A program made the translations under genes and the position numbers. A stretch of 64,000 nucleotides of DNA from an uncultured Lachnospiraceae bacterium (GTDB taxonomy: Bacteria; Bacillota; Clostridia; Lachnospirales; Lachnospiraceae). Of the stretch, positions 1 to 7,387 are shown in pieces (the first letter of the stretch is position 1; each line of letters starts with the position of its first letter). The notes under the pieces were generated by a model, which had not been told where the DNA came from, did no database searches, and worked only from the letters and a program-made list of their open reading frames with translations. Location of the stretch: NCBI GenBank assembly GCA_905209075.1, contig CAJLRL010000001.1, forward strand, positions 214,129 to 278,128, read 5' to 3'.

Positions 1-1
1 T

Positions 2-919
2 CACCCTAAAGGAAGAAAATTTACAGAAAATGAATTAAAGGGGCATAGGGATAAGTGTTACGAAATGCATTCATTAAAAAACACAGATGGTTCAACAGCA
101 AAGTCTGTAAAGATAAAACATATATTTCAGCCTCGTGATAAGAAATCATTGATACATTGGGGATATCAAGAACAGGATCAAATGTGTCCAATTTTTCCAG
201 GAAATATGGTGTTGGTAGCGGGATGTTCTGGAGCAAAGAAAAGTATGTACTTACATCATGTCGTAAATCAAAATATATTAGCTGGTCATAGGGTTGTTTA
301 TGCTTGCATGAAAGATAAGCCTTTTGATATGGGACTTGAAATTATAGGAGAAAATGCACATGTAAATGTAGATCATATAAAGCGTGGAATGGCTACAGAA
401 AATGAATGGGAGAAATTAACAAGTAGTATAGAGGCTATAAATAATGAAAATTTAGCATTAATTCCGTATAATGAGATATCAGATTGTGATAGTATTTTGG
501 ATGTTGTTGAAAATTCAAGAGCAGAAATTGTTGTAATTGATGATTTTAATGCTATTTTATTAGAAAATGAGGATTCTGTAGAGCATTTTATATACAAATT
601 AAAAAATATAGCAGCACAAAGTGAAACGGTTGTATTCGCAATTTATAATCTCAGCATACCGCAAAGATTTGATAAGAGACCAATACTAAGTGATTTCCCA
701 TCGGATAGTTATTATCGGCTATTCGATATTATTCAGTTTTTATATAAACCAGATTTATTTTACATAGATGAAGAAGATAAAAATAAATTAGAGGTTATCG
801 TAGTAAAAGGAGCATTGAATGTGCCTTACACAGTTAAGCTATTGACATCAAATGAAATCACAGGTGTTTTCCCAATAGATACTCATAATCGTTGTACACT
901 TGGTGCCAAGTATGATTAA
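2..919 (+). CDS. DnaB-like RecA-fold ATPase with degenerate P-loop, 5'-partial
   Basis: The frame is open from base 2, so the gene enters from the left edge; the ATG at base 65 has no good ribosome site and is probably internal. The first visible residues (HPKGRKFTENEL...) recall the tail of HNH-type nucleases, from memory only. From the ATG, the body resembles the DnaB C-terminal domain: FPGNMVLVAG leads into a P-loop-like GCSGAKKS at about residues 53-60, a Walker B-like EIVVIDDF lies near 155-162, and RPILSDF...DIIQFLYKPDLF matches the DnaB RP-LSDLR...D-V--L-R region. The P-loop glycine before the lysine is replaced by lysine and the DnaB arginine motif is eroded, so a catalytic helicase is doubtful. 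It is more likely an accessory or remnant paralogue in mobile DNA. The family call is fairly firm; function is unknown. Confidence 0.6.
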   Translation, partial: HPKGRKFTENELKGHRDKCYEMHSLKNTDGSTAKSVKIKHIFQPRDKKSLIHWGYQEQDQMCPIFPGNMVLVAGCSGAKKSMYLHHVVNQNILAGHRVVYACMKDKPFDMGLEIIGENAHVNVDHIKRGMATENEWEKLTSSIEAINNENLALIPYNEISDCDSILDVVENSRAEIVVIDDFNAILLENEDSVEHFIYKLKNIAAQSETVVFAIYNLSIPQRFDKRPILSDFPSDSYYRLFDIIQFLYKPDLFYIDEEDKNKLEVIVVKGALNVPYTVKLLTSNEITGVFPIDTHNRCTLGAKYD

Positions 920-1096
920 ATTTTTATAAACGTAAGTACAGGCGGACTTCTATTAAAATTTTGCAATGGGACGGATGATTACGTACTTACAGATATTTAT
1001 AATAGTTAGGAATTTGGAATAAATAGTTATAGATTTTTGCGAGAATAGCACGTATAATAAATTAGACATAGGTTAGTGAAGGAAGCTGATTTTTAT

Positions 1097-1330
1097 ATGA
1101 GTATAGCAGAGTGAATAACAAAAATTGAGAACCTGTCAGCAGATGATTATAATATGGTGATCATACTTGTAAACAGATTATCTGAGAGATCAGAAGCGAG
1201 TGGACTAAAAAGGCTGAGTGAAGATCAGTTGGTAGAAGAATTGTCGGAATCCATTAGAAAAAGTGATATGGGAGTAACAAATTCGGCACGAGTAGTATCT
1301 AAGAGTATTAGAAAAAAGTATGCAGTTTAA
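1097..1330 (+). pseudogene. Decayed antitoxin-like gene with early in-frame stop
   Basis: A 78-codon frame starts at ATG 1097 after GGAAG and ends at TAA 1328-1330, but codon 6 is TGA (1112-1114). Beyond the stop it reads ITKIENLSADDYNMVIILVN, then a charged C-terminal part ending SIRKKYAV. Size, charge and the tight link to a toxin remnant fit a type II antitoxin. The bases between 920 and 1097 hold no other gene; an 8-bp inverted repeat (GTAAGTAC 932-939, GTACTTAC 983-990) is the only structure seen there. Internal re-initiation past the TGA cannot be excluded. Confidence 0.5.
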
Positions 1331-1450
1331 TGTATAACTTTCAGAATTAGCAGAAACACAATACGATAATATCCTATCATATATTTCTAATGTATTAAAA
1401 AACAACAGGCTGTGAAAAATGTAATAAATGATTTTTGTATTTTAGAATGA
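1330..1450 (+). pseudogene. Frameshifted ParE/RelE-like toxin remnant
   Basis: An ATG overlaps the antitoxin stop (TAATG, 1330-1332), the usual coupling of type II modules. After MYN the frame is lost; in the next frame it continues LSELAETQYDNILSYISNVL, then shifts again to QAVKNVINDFCILE and stops at 1448-1450. The pattern (I-ELAE-QYDNIL-YI---L-N-QAV-N-I) is that of the N-terminal half of ParE/RelE toxins. At least two frameshifts and loss of the C-terminal half make it non-functional. The family call rests on the pattern of residues, not on a search. Confidence 0.5.
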
Positions 1451-1481
1451 TATATAATAAAAAAAGATTAGGGGGAAAATA

Positions 1482-2474
1482 ATGGATACAAATACTTTGC
1501 TGGGATCAGCAGTAATAGCAGCTATTATTTCAGGAATCTTTTCATATTGGGGGCTAAGTAAAAAGGGGAAACTTCAATATATCACAGAAGATCGCAAAGA
1601 GTGGAGAGAAAAGATAAGAAAAATAGCATCTAGAATAGATGGAGCATCATATAAGAAAACATTAAAGATACTGACAGATTTAAAAGTTAGAATAAATGCG
1701 TATGGACATAATAACGTTAAGGTAAGTTATTGGGCGGATTCACACATTTGGGAGCTTATTGATGAAATAGAAAAATCTGAAGCTTCACCAGAGATATTGA
1801 AAGTACAGCAGAAGCAGTTAGTTGAGTATATTTCACTTTTATTAAAATTTGATTGGGAACGTTCAAAAGATGAGGTAAAAGGTAATATGCTCGAACTTGT
1901 CAGTTGGTTGATTTTATTGTGTACAATGGGATACTTTTATTTTTCGATTACATTAAATAATACATTATTTGAATCTAACAGATTTGAAATAATTTCAATG
2001 ATAGGAATATATATTTTAATGATTATTGGTTTCTATTTTATAATTGTATTTGAGGTGAAAAGTACTTGTACCACCCTTATAAAAGGAGTAACTACACAAG
2101 ACCCCAAAAAGGATAATTGGAAGAAACTGCTAGGTTGTTATTCCATATATATAGGAAGTGGAGTTTTATTAATTAAAATATATAATAAAATGTTGGATGC
2201 TGCTTTTGAAAGTATTGGAAGTAAAACAGCTAATGAAATAAGTATATGGCTACTTACTATAATGTATTTTATAGTAGTATGTTTACAGTTTGGATCACAG
2301 ATAAAGAAAATAGATAACAATTACTATTATGTTGACGCTGTTAACCGGGTTAGAATTAATTATAAAAGTATGAAGGATACAGAAGGAGCATCAGAGATTG
2401 AAATATGTGTTCGAAGCAACAATGATAGTAAGATGACAGATCGACAGGATAATAGAGGGAAAAAACGATATTAG
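1482..2474 (+). CDS. Multi-pass membrane protein, unknown function
   Basis: A 330-residue protein with a good ribosome site (AGGGGG) 6 bases before the ATG. An N-terminal membrane anchor (about residues 5-24) is followed by a cytoplasmic stretch with ITEDRKEWREKIRK, a motif I associate with small membrane proteins of accessory islands, and a helical region to about 130. Further hydrophobic segments lie near 136-156, 169-191, 215-235 and 255-272; the tail is hydrophilic. Low GC and a position between dead toxin-antitoxin genes mark it as accessory. No enzymatic motif is visible. I do not recognise the family and give no function. Confidence 0.6.
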   Translation: MDTNTLLGSAVIAAIISGIFSYWGLSKKGKLQYITEDRKEWREKIRKIASRIDGASYKKTLKILTDLKVRINAYGHNNVKVSYWADSHIWELIDEIEKSEASPEILKVQQKQLVEYISLLLKFDWERSKDEVKGNMLELVSWLILLCTMGYFYFSITLNNTLFESNRFEIISMIGIYILMIIGFYFIIVFEVKSTCTTLIKGVTTQDPKKDNWKKLLGCYSIYIGSGVLLIKIYNKMLDAAFESIGSKTANEISIWLLTIMYFIVVCLQFGSQIKKIDNNYYYVDAVNRVRINYKSMKDTEGASEIEICVRSNNDSKMTDRQDNRGKKRY

Positions 2475-2787
2475 CTTGACATGGGGGCAATGCCATTTAG
2501 TTAACTGTTCGATAAAATGTTCTATTCATTTGAAAGTACCACAGCCAAGGCATTGAAGCAAGGGGGACCAGGTACGATTAAATTTTAATAAACAAATTAG
2601 TTCGGATATGCGGAGAGACTGCAAAGAGTGGTTTCTTCGCATATTTCAAGTTATGCGAAAATCATGTGTAAATGGATACATAAATAATTAGCTAGAACTC
2701 TAAGTTAGCAACCACTTAACTTAAAGATTACACATTTACGTGGTGCAGAAGAAGTTAGAAAATTTATGGTAAAAAGGAAGAAAACAA
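2475..2787 (+). other. Gene-free stretch with hairpin
   Basis: No credible gene was found. An 11-bp stem (ATATGCGGAGA 2606-2616 with TCTTCGCATAT 2634-2644, one G-U pair) follows the membrane-protein gene by about 130 bases; it lacks a T-run, so it is a poor terminator. Weaker short repeats (AAGTTA/TTAACTT around 2700-2725) follow. It may be debris of an older element. Confidence 0.3.
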
Positions 2788-2910
2788 ATGCTTAAGGATG
2801 TAACAGTCTTTAACATTCGTGAATATTTGTCTGCCAAGCTCCTCACAGAATTCATCGCATGGAACGACCTATTAGACAGAAGGTACAGATTATCTCCAAT
2901 TCGAACTTAA
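2788..2910 (+). CDS. Short ORF, 40 residues, unknown
   Basis: ATG at 2788 is preceded by AAGGAAG at proper spacing and the frame runs to TAA 2908-2910. The product begins MLKDVTVFNIREYLSAKLLT and ends in a basic tail. It could be a small protein or the N-terminal stub of a broken gene, since a PIN-domain remnant follows closely. No family is recognised. Confidence 0.3.
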   Translation: MLKDVTVFNIREYLSAKLLTEFIAWNDLLDRRYRLSPIRT

Positions 2911-2997
2911 CATAATTTATAAAGTTAGCTAAAATCGTACAAAATAAGTATAATAATAGTAGCAAAACTGACAAATCCACATCAGGATAGAGTAGAG

Positions 2998-3180
2998 GTG
3001 GCAAAATCCCTGTTTGGAATATTGCCAAAGGATGCGGATATGGAAGCGGAAAAAGAAGAAAGGGTAGCCCATAGAAATGATATGGATTATATCGTTACAA
3101 GAAATATAAAGGATTACCAGGCAGGAGATACAAAAATAATTTTGCCGGATGATTTTGTAAAACTTGTAGAAGAAGAGTAA
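2998..3180 (+). pseudogene. C-terminal remnant of a PIN-domain protein
   Basis: From GTG 2998 the frame encodes 60 residues; it is open back to a TAG at 2926-2928 but with no ATG. The end, DYIVTRNIKDYQAG...ILPDDFVKLV, is the hallmark of the last strand and helix of PIN-domain toxins (VapC type; usual consensus ADYIVTRN-KDF-----I-TP-EFL). The N-terminal acidic residues and the central D-ED-----A motif needed for the RNase site are absent. I read it as a truncated toxin that lost its 5' part and antitoxin; a stand-alone short product is less likely. Confidence 0.5.
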
Positions 3181-3247
3181 TTTTTATCATTAGTTGTTTT
3201 TAATAATAAAATATGAATTAAGCCAGAGCGGCTAATTGACATTGCGG

Positions 3248-3408
3248 ATTTTCCGTTACTGTTCAGACGCAAGCTTGACACCATGCTGACAAGCTATGCG
3301 CCATAGTGTTAATTATTGAGTGATTACAGCCCCTGCCTAGTAGAGGCATTTTAAATGGGCTGTAATCGTTGCTGGTCACACTGTTAGGTGTTAACAGTAA
3401 CGATTTTC
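3248..3408. mobile_element. MITE-like element with terminal inverted repeats and flanking duplication
   Basis: A 10-bp perfect inverted repeat (CGTTACTGTT 3254-3263; AACAGTAACG 3393-3402) bounds 149 bases that code for nothing. ATTTTC lies directly outside both ends (3248-3253 and 3403-3408), as expected of a 6-bp target-site duplication. Inside are an 11-bp perfect stem (GATTACAGCCC 3322-3332 with GGGCTGTAATC 3357-3367), a nested 5-bp stem (TGCCT/AGGCA) and CTATG-CGC-CATAG. A mini transposable element explains ends and flanks; a structured RNA would explain only the interior. The rest of the gap 3181-3532 holds no gene besides the palindrome listed next. Confidence 0.45.
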
Positions 3409-3437
3409 CGATAAAAGTTCTGTAAAATGATTATAAC

Positions 3438-3473
3438 AATATTGTACAATGACAGCTGTTATTGTACAATATT
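3438..3473 (+). promoter_or_regulatory. 36-bp palindromic operator with embedded promoter
   Basis: AATATTGTACAAT (3438-3450) is mirrored exactly by ATTGTACAATATT (3461-3473) around the palindromic core ACAGCTGT; 34 of 36 bases are symmetric. Two identical 10-bp palindromes ATTGTACAAT are centred 20 bp apart, two helical turns. A -35-like TTGTAC (3442-3447) and -10 TACAAT (3465-3470) are 17 bp apart, so a promoter for the ATPase gene at 3533 would be blocked by a bound repressor. By symmetry the same promoter exists on the other strand. Confidence 0.5.
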
Positions 3474-3532
3474 ATGCAAGATAGACATAATCATAAACAG
3501 TAAACTTCAGTGGAGTTTCGGGAGGTCGTAAA

Positions 3533-4750
3533 TTGGGCAAGATAGAAGGAATTGAAATTAAGAATTATGGTCCGTTGAGAAATGTAATATTAGGAAAAAC
3601 ACGCACTCATCAGAATGAAAAAGCTTTAAGTAATTTAGTGACAATTATTGGACCGAGTGGAAACGGAAAAAGTACGCTTGCGGATGTATTTGGCTTTATT
3701 GCTGATTGCCTGGAGATGGGGGTTGAAGCAGCTTGTGATGCAGGTAATCGTGGAGGATATGAAAAATTGATTTCTCAGGGAGCAAAGGATCCGATATCTT
3801 TTGAAATATATTATAGAGAAACTTATAATTCAAAACCAATTACCTATCAGTTAGACATTGATGTTGATAATATGGGAAGACCTTATGTAAAAGAAGAGAG
3901 ATTAAGACAGCGAGTTGAAAAAAGGGGGTGGCCTCGTTCTTTCTTGCATTTACAAGAAGGTAAAGGATATGCTTTTGAAGGAACAGAAGGAGGGCAGGAT
4001 GATGATGGAAAAATTACAGGAAAAAAGATTGAAGTAGAATTGACAGATATTCGTAAACCTGGAATTGTAACTTTGGGAGCAATGAAGCAATATTCCCGCA
4101 TTGAGAAATTTTTACAATTTTTAAAAAGCTGGTATCTGTGTTATTTTTCTCCAGATGCTGCAAGAAAAATACAGACATCGGCACCAGCACCATATTTAGA
4201 CCGGATTGGAAGCAATATAAATAATGTCGCCCAGTATATGTACCGGGAAAATAAAAAAGATTTTGAGAAAGTATTGAAAGAAATTCAAACCAAATTACCG
4301 GGAATTCAGAAGATAGAACCTCTTAAATTAGAAAACGGACAGATTACGTTGCGATTTTGGGAGGTGGGGTTTGACGAACCATTTTATTCACCAAGAATGT
4401 CTGATGGTACGCTGAAATTGTTTGCATATTATCTTTTATTACATGAGAAAAATCCACGTCAGCTTGTATTTATAGAAGAACCGGAAAATGGTTTATATCA
4501 TCATTATTTAGCAAAACTTGCAGAGGAAATGAAGAAAAGCGTTGGAAATGGATACATGAAGCAGTTATTTGTTACAACACATAGTCCTTTTTTTGTGAAT
4601 GCACTTTTACCGGATGATGTATGGGTGTTATCAAAAGATGAAAATGGATTTTCAACAGTGAAGCGTGCATCGGAGTATAATTTTGTGCAGGAACTGGCTG
4701 AGGAGGGTGTCGAATTGGGAGATATGTGGTATAGTCAATATTTCGGATAA
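3533..4750 (+). CDS. AAA15/OLD-like ATPase, candidate defence protein
   Basis: This 405-residue P-loop ATPase belongs to the SMC/RecF/OLD-type ABC ATPases (AAA_15/AAA_21). The TTG start follows GGGAGGT at correct spacing. Visible parts are the N-terminal strand IEIKNYGPLRN, Walker A GPSGNGKS at residues 40-47, a large insertion rather than a coiled coil, the ABC-signature region MSDGTLKLFAYYLLL near 290, Walker B LVFIEEPENGL, and a switch histidine in FVTTHSPFFVNALL. An 11-base gap separates it from a DUF4276 gene with its own AAGGAG site. AAA ATPase + TOPRIM-like pairs occur in anti-phage systems such as PARIS and Gabija, so a sensor-effector role is inferred. The palindromic promoter upstream suggests repression. 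Not tested here. Confidence 0.75.
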   Translation: MGKIEGIEIKNYGPLRNVILGKTRTHQNEKALSNLVTIIGPSGNGKSTLADVFGFIADCLEMGVEAACDAGNRGGYEKLISQGAKDPISFEIYYRETYNSKPITYQLDIDVDNMGRPYVKEERLRQRVEKRGWPRSFLHLQEGKGYAFEGTEGGQDDDGKITGKKIEVELTDIRKPGIVTLGAMKQYSRIEKFLQFLKSWYLCYFSPDAARKIQTSAPAPYLDRIGSNINNVAQYMYRENKKDFEKVLKEIQTKLPGIQKIEPLKLENGQITLRFWEVGFDEPFYSPRMSDGTLKLFAYYLLLHEKNPRQLVFIEEPENGLYHHYLAKLAEEMKKSVGNGYMKQLFVTTHSPFFVNALLPDDVWVLSKDENGFSTVKRASEYNFVQELAEEGVELGDMWYSQYFG

Positions 4751-4761
4751 GGAGTAGCTTT

Positions 4762-5433
4762 ATGTACGTTCAATTTTTGATTGAAGACAAATCAACTGAA
4801 AAATTAGTGTGCCATGTGATGGATAAACTTAAAGCTCGTTATAGTGATAAATATATTGATTATGACACGAGATCATTTAAAGGGATAGGTCATTTGCCTA
4901 AAAAAGGAACTGCAATCGAACGAAAAACAGGTCAATTATTAAATGATCTGCCAATGTTTCTTCGTGCGTTTGATAAAAAGCTACGTAAATTACCAGGAGC
5001 AGTTATTATAGTTGTTCTGGATAATGATAAAAGAGATCAAACTGAATTTCAAAGACAGCTTAAAGAATTGTCAGAGCAAAATATGATATTGATAGATCAT
5101 GCTTTTTGTATTGCGGTTAAGGAAATGGAAGCTTGGTTGTTGGGAGATATAGAGGCAATAGAGAAGGCATATCCAAATGCAAAAAAGACTGCAATCAAAG
5201 ATTATGTTCAAGATGAAATAGGTGATACATGGGAAATACTTGCTAATATGATTTATCCGGGAGGAGTGAATAAACTACAGAAGAATGCTTCCGGTTCATA
5301 TGGACTAATTGGAGAAATGAAGGCTGAATGGGCTGATAGGATTGGAAAAATGCTGGAATTAGATAAAAATATTTCTCCGAGTTTTAATGCATTTATTCAT
5401 GAGTTAACAATTAGAGTTGAGTCAGTTGTGTGA
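4762..5433 (+). CDS. DUF4276 (TOPRIM-like) protein, partner of the AAA ATPase
   Basis: The 223-residue protein starts with VQFLIEDKSTEKLV (a conserved Glu as in TOPRIM folds), has VIIVVLDNDKRD near residues 74-85 (the acidic D-x-D pair) and the IAVKEMEAWLLGD motif near 115-127, typical of DUF4276. TOPRIM-fold partners of OLD-type ATPases are usually nucleases or nuclease-like effectors; that role is inferred, not shown. The ribosome site AAGGAG and the 11-base gap indicate co-expression with the ATPase. Its stop codon is overlapped by a short frame (5430-5510). Confidence 0.65.
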   Translation: MYVQFLIEDKSTEKLVCHVMDKLKARYSDKYIDYDTRSFKGIGHLPKKGTAIERKTGQLLNDLPMFLRAFDKKLRKLPGAVIIVVLDNDKRDQTEFQRQLKELSEQNMILIDHAFCIAVKEMEAWLLGDIEAIEKAYPNAKKTAIKDYVQDEIGDTWEILANMIYPGGVNKLQKNASGSYGLIGEMKAEWADRIGKMLELDKNISPSFNAFIHELTIRVESVV

Positions 5434-5510
5434 GGGACTTACTGAATGAGATAAAAAATCAGGCAGATATCAGAAAGCTTGAGAATGGAACACGAACCCC
5501 TTTCTGTTAA
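5430..5510 (+). pseudogene. 26-residue stub coupled to the DUF4276 gene
   Basis: GTG 5430-5432 overlaps the DUF4276 stop in a GTGA junction, a common sign of translational coupling. The frame reads VRDLLNEIKNQADIRKLENG and stops after six more residues at 5508-5510. It may be what is left of a third gene of the operon, cut off by a deletion, or chance. There is too little sequence to name a family. Confidence 0.25.
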
Positions 5511-5549
5511 TTTGCTTAAAAGATTAGCGGATTATTTTTGGAGGCTATT

Positions 5550-7250
5550 ATGGTAGATGCTATGAAGTTGCCAGTTGGAATTGATGATTTCAGGAAACTG
5601 CGAGAATCGGATTTTTATTATGTAGATAAGACAAAGCTTATAGAACAGCTTTTACAAAGCTGGAGTGAGGTGACTCTTTTTACACGTCCACGTCGCTTTG
5701 GAAAGACTCTTAATATGAGTATGCTTAAAAGCTTTTTTGAGATAGGTACCGATAAGTCTTTGTTTGATGGTTTATATATTTCAAAGAACAAAGAGTTATG
5801 TGATGAGTATATGGGAAAGTATCCGGTTATATTTCTTTCACTAAAGGGTGTGGAAGGTTTAGATTTTTCGTCAGCAAGGAGAATGTTATGCACTATCATA
5901 GAGCGCGAAATAAATAGACACTATTATTTAAAAACAAGTGATGCATTGACGGAGGAGGATAGGGCTCAATTTGCGAAGATGCTTCAGGGCAATGATAGCA
6001 ATATAGAAGACAGTATACGAATGCTTTCACAGCTTTTGTATAAGCACTATAGACAGAAGACAGTTATACTTATAGATGAATATGACGTTCCACCGGATAA
6101 AGCTTTCCAGAATGGCTATTACAAAGAGATGGTTTCTCTTATAAGAGGTATTTTTGGACAGGCACTTAAGACGAATGAGTTTTTACAGTTTGCGGTGCTT
6201 ACAGGATGTCTGAGAGTGTCAAAAGAGAGCATTTTTACAGGTCTTAATAATTTTGAAATAAATTCCATCGTTGATATAGACCATGATGAGCAGTTTGGAT
6301 TTACTGATAATGAAGTTAAGAAGCTGTTATCTGATTACGACAGGGTAGAACGTTATCCTGATGTCAGGGAGTGGTATGATGGCTATCATTTTGGCAATGC
6401 AGACATATATTGTCCATGGGATGTAATAAACTTTGCTAAAAAACTTGTCGCAGACAAGAATGCAAGACCAAGTGCGTTCTGGATCAATAGCAGTGGCAAT
6501 GACATGGTAAAGAGATTTGTGGATAAAGCAGATCAGACTACGAGAGATGAAATAGAAAAGCTTGTAGCAGGTAGTATAGTAGAAAAACGGCTTCGTCTAG
6601 ATCTTACATATGATGAAATCGATAGTACAATAGATAATCTGTGGAGTGTGCTTTTTACAACCGGTTATCTCACTAAGATAGGTGAAGTTAAAATGCCTGA
6701 TAGTGAAAGCTATGCATATAAGCTTGTTATTCCCAATAAGGAAGTACGTGAGGTTTTTATCCTCCAGATCCAGGAATGGTTTAAATCTGTTGTCACAAAC
6801 GATAATGACAATATGAAGCTGTTATCGAAGGCTATTCTTGATAAAGATGAACAGCGGATCCAAAGACAGTTAAATATTGTTATGGGACGCATGATAAGCG
6901 TACTTGATACAAAGGCTTCGGATAATATGAAAGAGAATTTTTATCATGGTGTGCTTCTTGGACTTTTGAGAGGAAGTAACCCGGACTGGCTTATCAAATC
7001 AAACCGCGAGTCTGGTGATGGTTTTAGCGACATCCTGATCAGGCCGGAAGATCCTGATGAGGGCATTGTCATCGAGGTAAAGTACGCCAAGGAGATTAAG
7101 GGGCTGGATGTGGCCTGTGAGGCTGCAATGACACAGATCAAAGATAAGCGGTATTATGAAGCTCTAAGAGATGAGGGAAGATGTAATATTTTGGCTTATG
7201 GCATTGCTTTTAGTAGAAAACGATGTAAGGTGATTGGAGAAAAAATATAA
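5550..7250 (+). CDS. AAA-ATPase-like protein with C-terminal PD-(D/E)XK domain
   Basis: GGAGG at 5540-5544 places the start at ATG 5550 (566 residues), not at the TTG four codons earlier. The N-terminus (PVGIDDFRKLRESDFYYVDKT) and P-loop region RPRRFGKTLN are diagnostic of the AAA-ATPase_like family (PF09820); ILIDEYD is the Walker B. The C-terminus DILIRPEDPDEGIVIEVKYAKE carries the D...ExK nuclease-type motif of PDDEXK_9 (PF08011). These proteins are abundant, often in many copies, in gut Bacteroidetes and Clostridia. Their role is not settled; DNA or mobile-element functions are suggested. It lies 116 bases after the DUF4276 gene, so a link with that unit is possible but unproven. Confidence 0.85.
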   Translation: MVDAMKLPVGIDDFRKLRESDFYYVDKTKLIEQLLQSWSEVTLFTRPRRFGKTLNMSMLKSFFEIGTDKSLFDGLYISKNKELCDEYMGKYPVIFLSLKGVEGLDFSSARRMLCTIIEREINRHYYLKTSDALTEEDRAQFAKMLQGNDSNIEDSIRMLSQLLYKHYRQKTVILIDEYDVPPDKAFQNGYYKEMVSLIRGIFGQALKTNEFLQFAVLTGCLRVSKESIFTGLNNFEINSIVDIDHDEQFGFTDNEVKKLLSDYDRVERYPDVREWYDGYHFGNADIYCPWDVINFAKKLVADKNARPSAFWINSSGNDMVKRFVDKADQTTRDEIEKLVAGSIVEKRLRLDLTYDEIDSTIDNLWSVLFTTGYLTKIGEVKMPDSESYAYKLVIPNKEVREVFILQIQEWFKSVVTNDNDNMKLLSKAILDKDEQRIQRQLNIVMGRMISVLDTKASDNMKENFYHGVLLGLLRGSNPDWLIKSNRESGDGFSDILIRPEDPDEGIVIEVKYAKEIKGLDVACEAAMTQIKDKRYYEALRDEGRCNILAYGIAFSRKRCKVIGEKI

Positions 7251-7253
7251 TTG

Positions 7254-7292
7254 TTCACAAAAAAAATCAAAATTCCCATCTCTTTTTGTGAA
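7254..7292. promoter_or_regulatory. Inverted repeat upstream of alcohol dehydrogenase
   Basis: TTCACAAAAA (7254-7263) is mirrored by TTTTTGTGAA (7283-7292) across 19 bases. There is no T-run after the right arm, so it is not a good terminator. It may be an operator for the dehydrogenase gene or end the preceding transcript weakly. It does not match the Rex consensus TTGTTA-N6-TAACAA. Confidence 0.25.
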
Positions 7293-7387
7293 AAAATATG
7301 TTATTATATCATTAGCTGATAATTGCTATGCGGAATAATCACTAGCACAGCATTGATTTATGATTTATAATTAGGAGGATTTTTACA

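Noticed and set aside
3254..3402. Integron attC site or known structured RNA class
   Set aside because: GTTAGGT fits the core consensus but the paired R'' site and integrase are missing; the 10-bp ends with flanking duplication suit a MITE better. No known RNA family could be matched by eye.
7254..7387. Rex operator before the alcohol dehydrogenase
   Set aside because: No TTGTTA-N6-TAACAA palindrome; only an A/T-rich inverted repeat.
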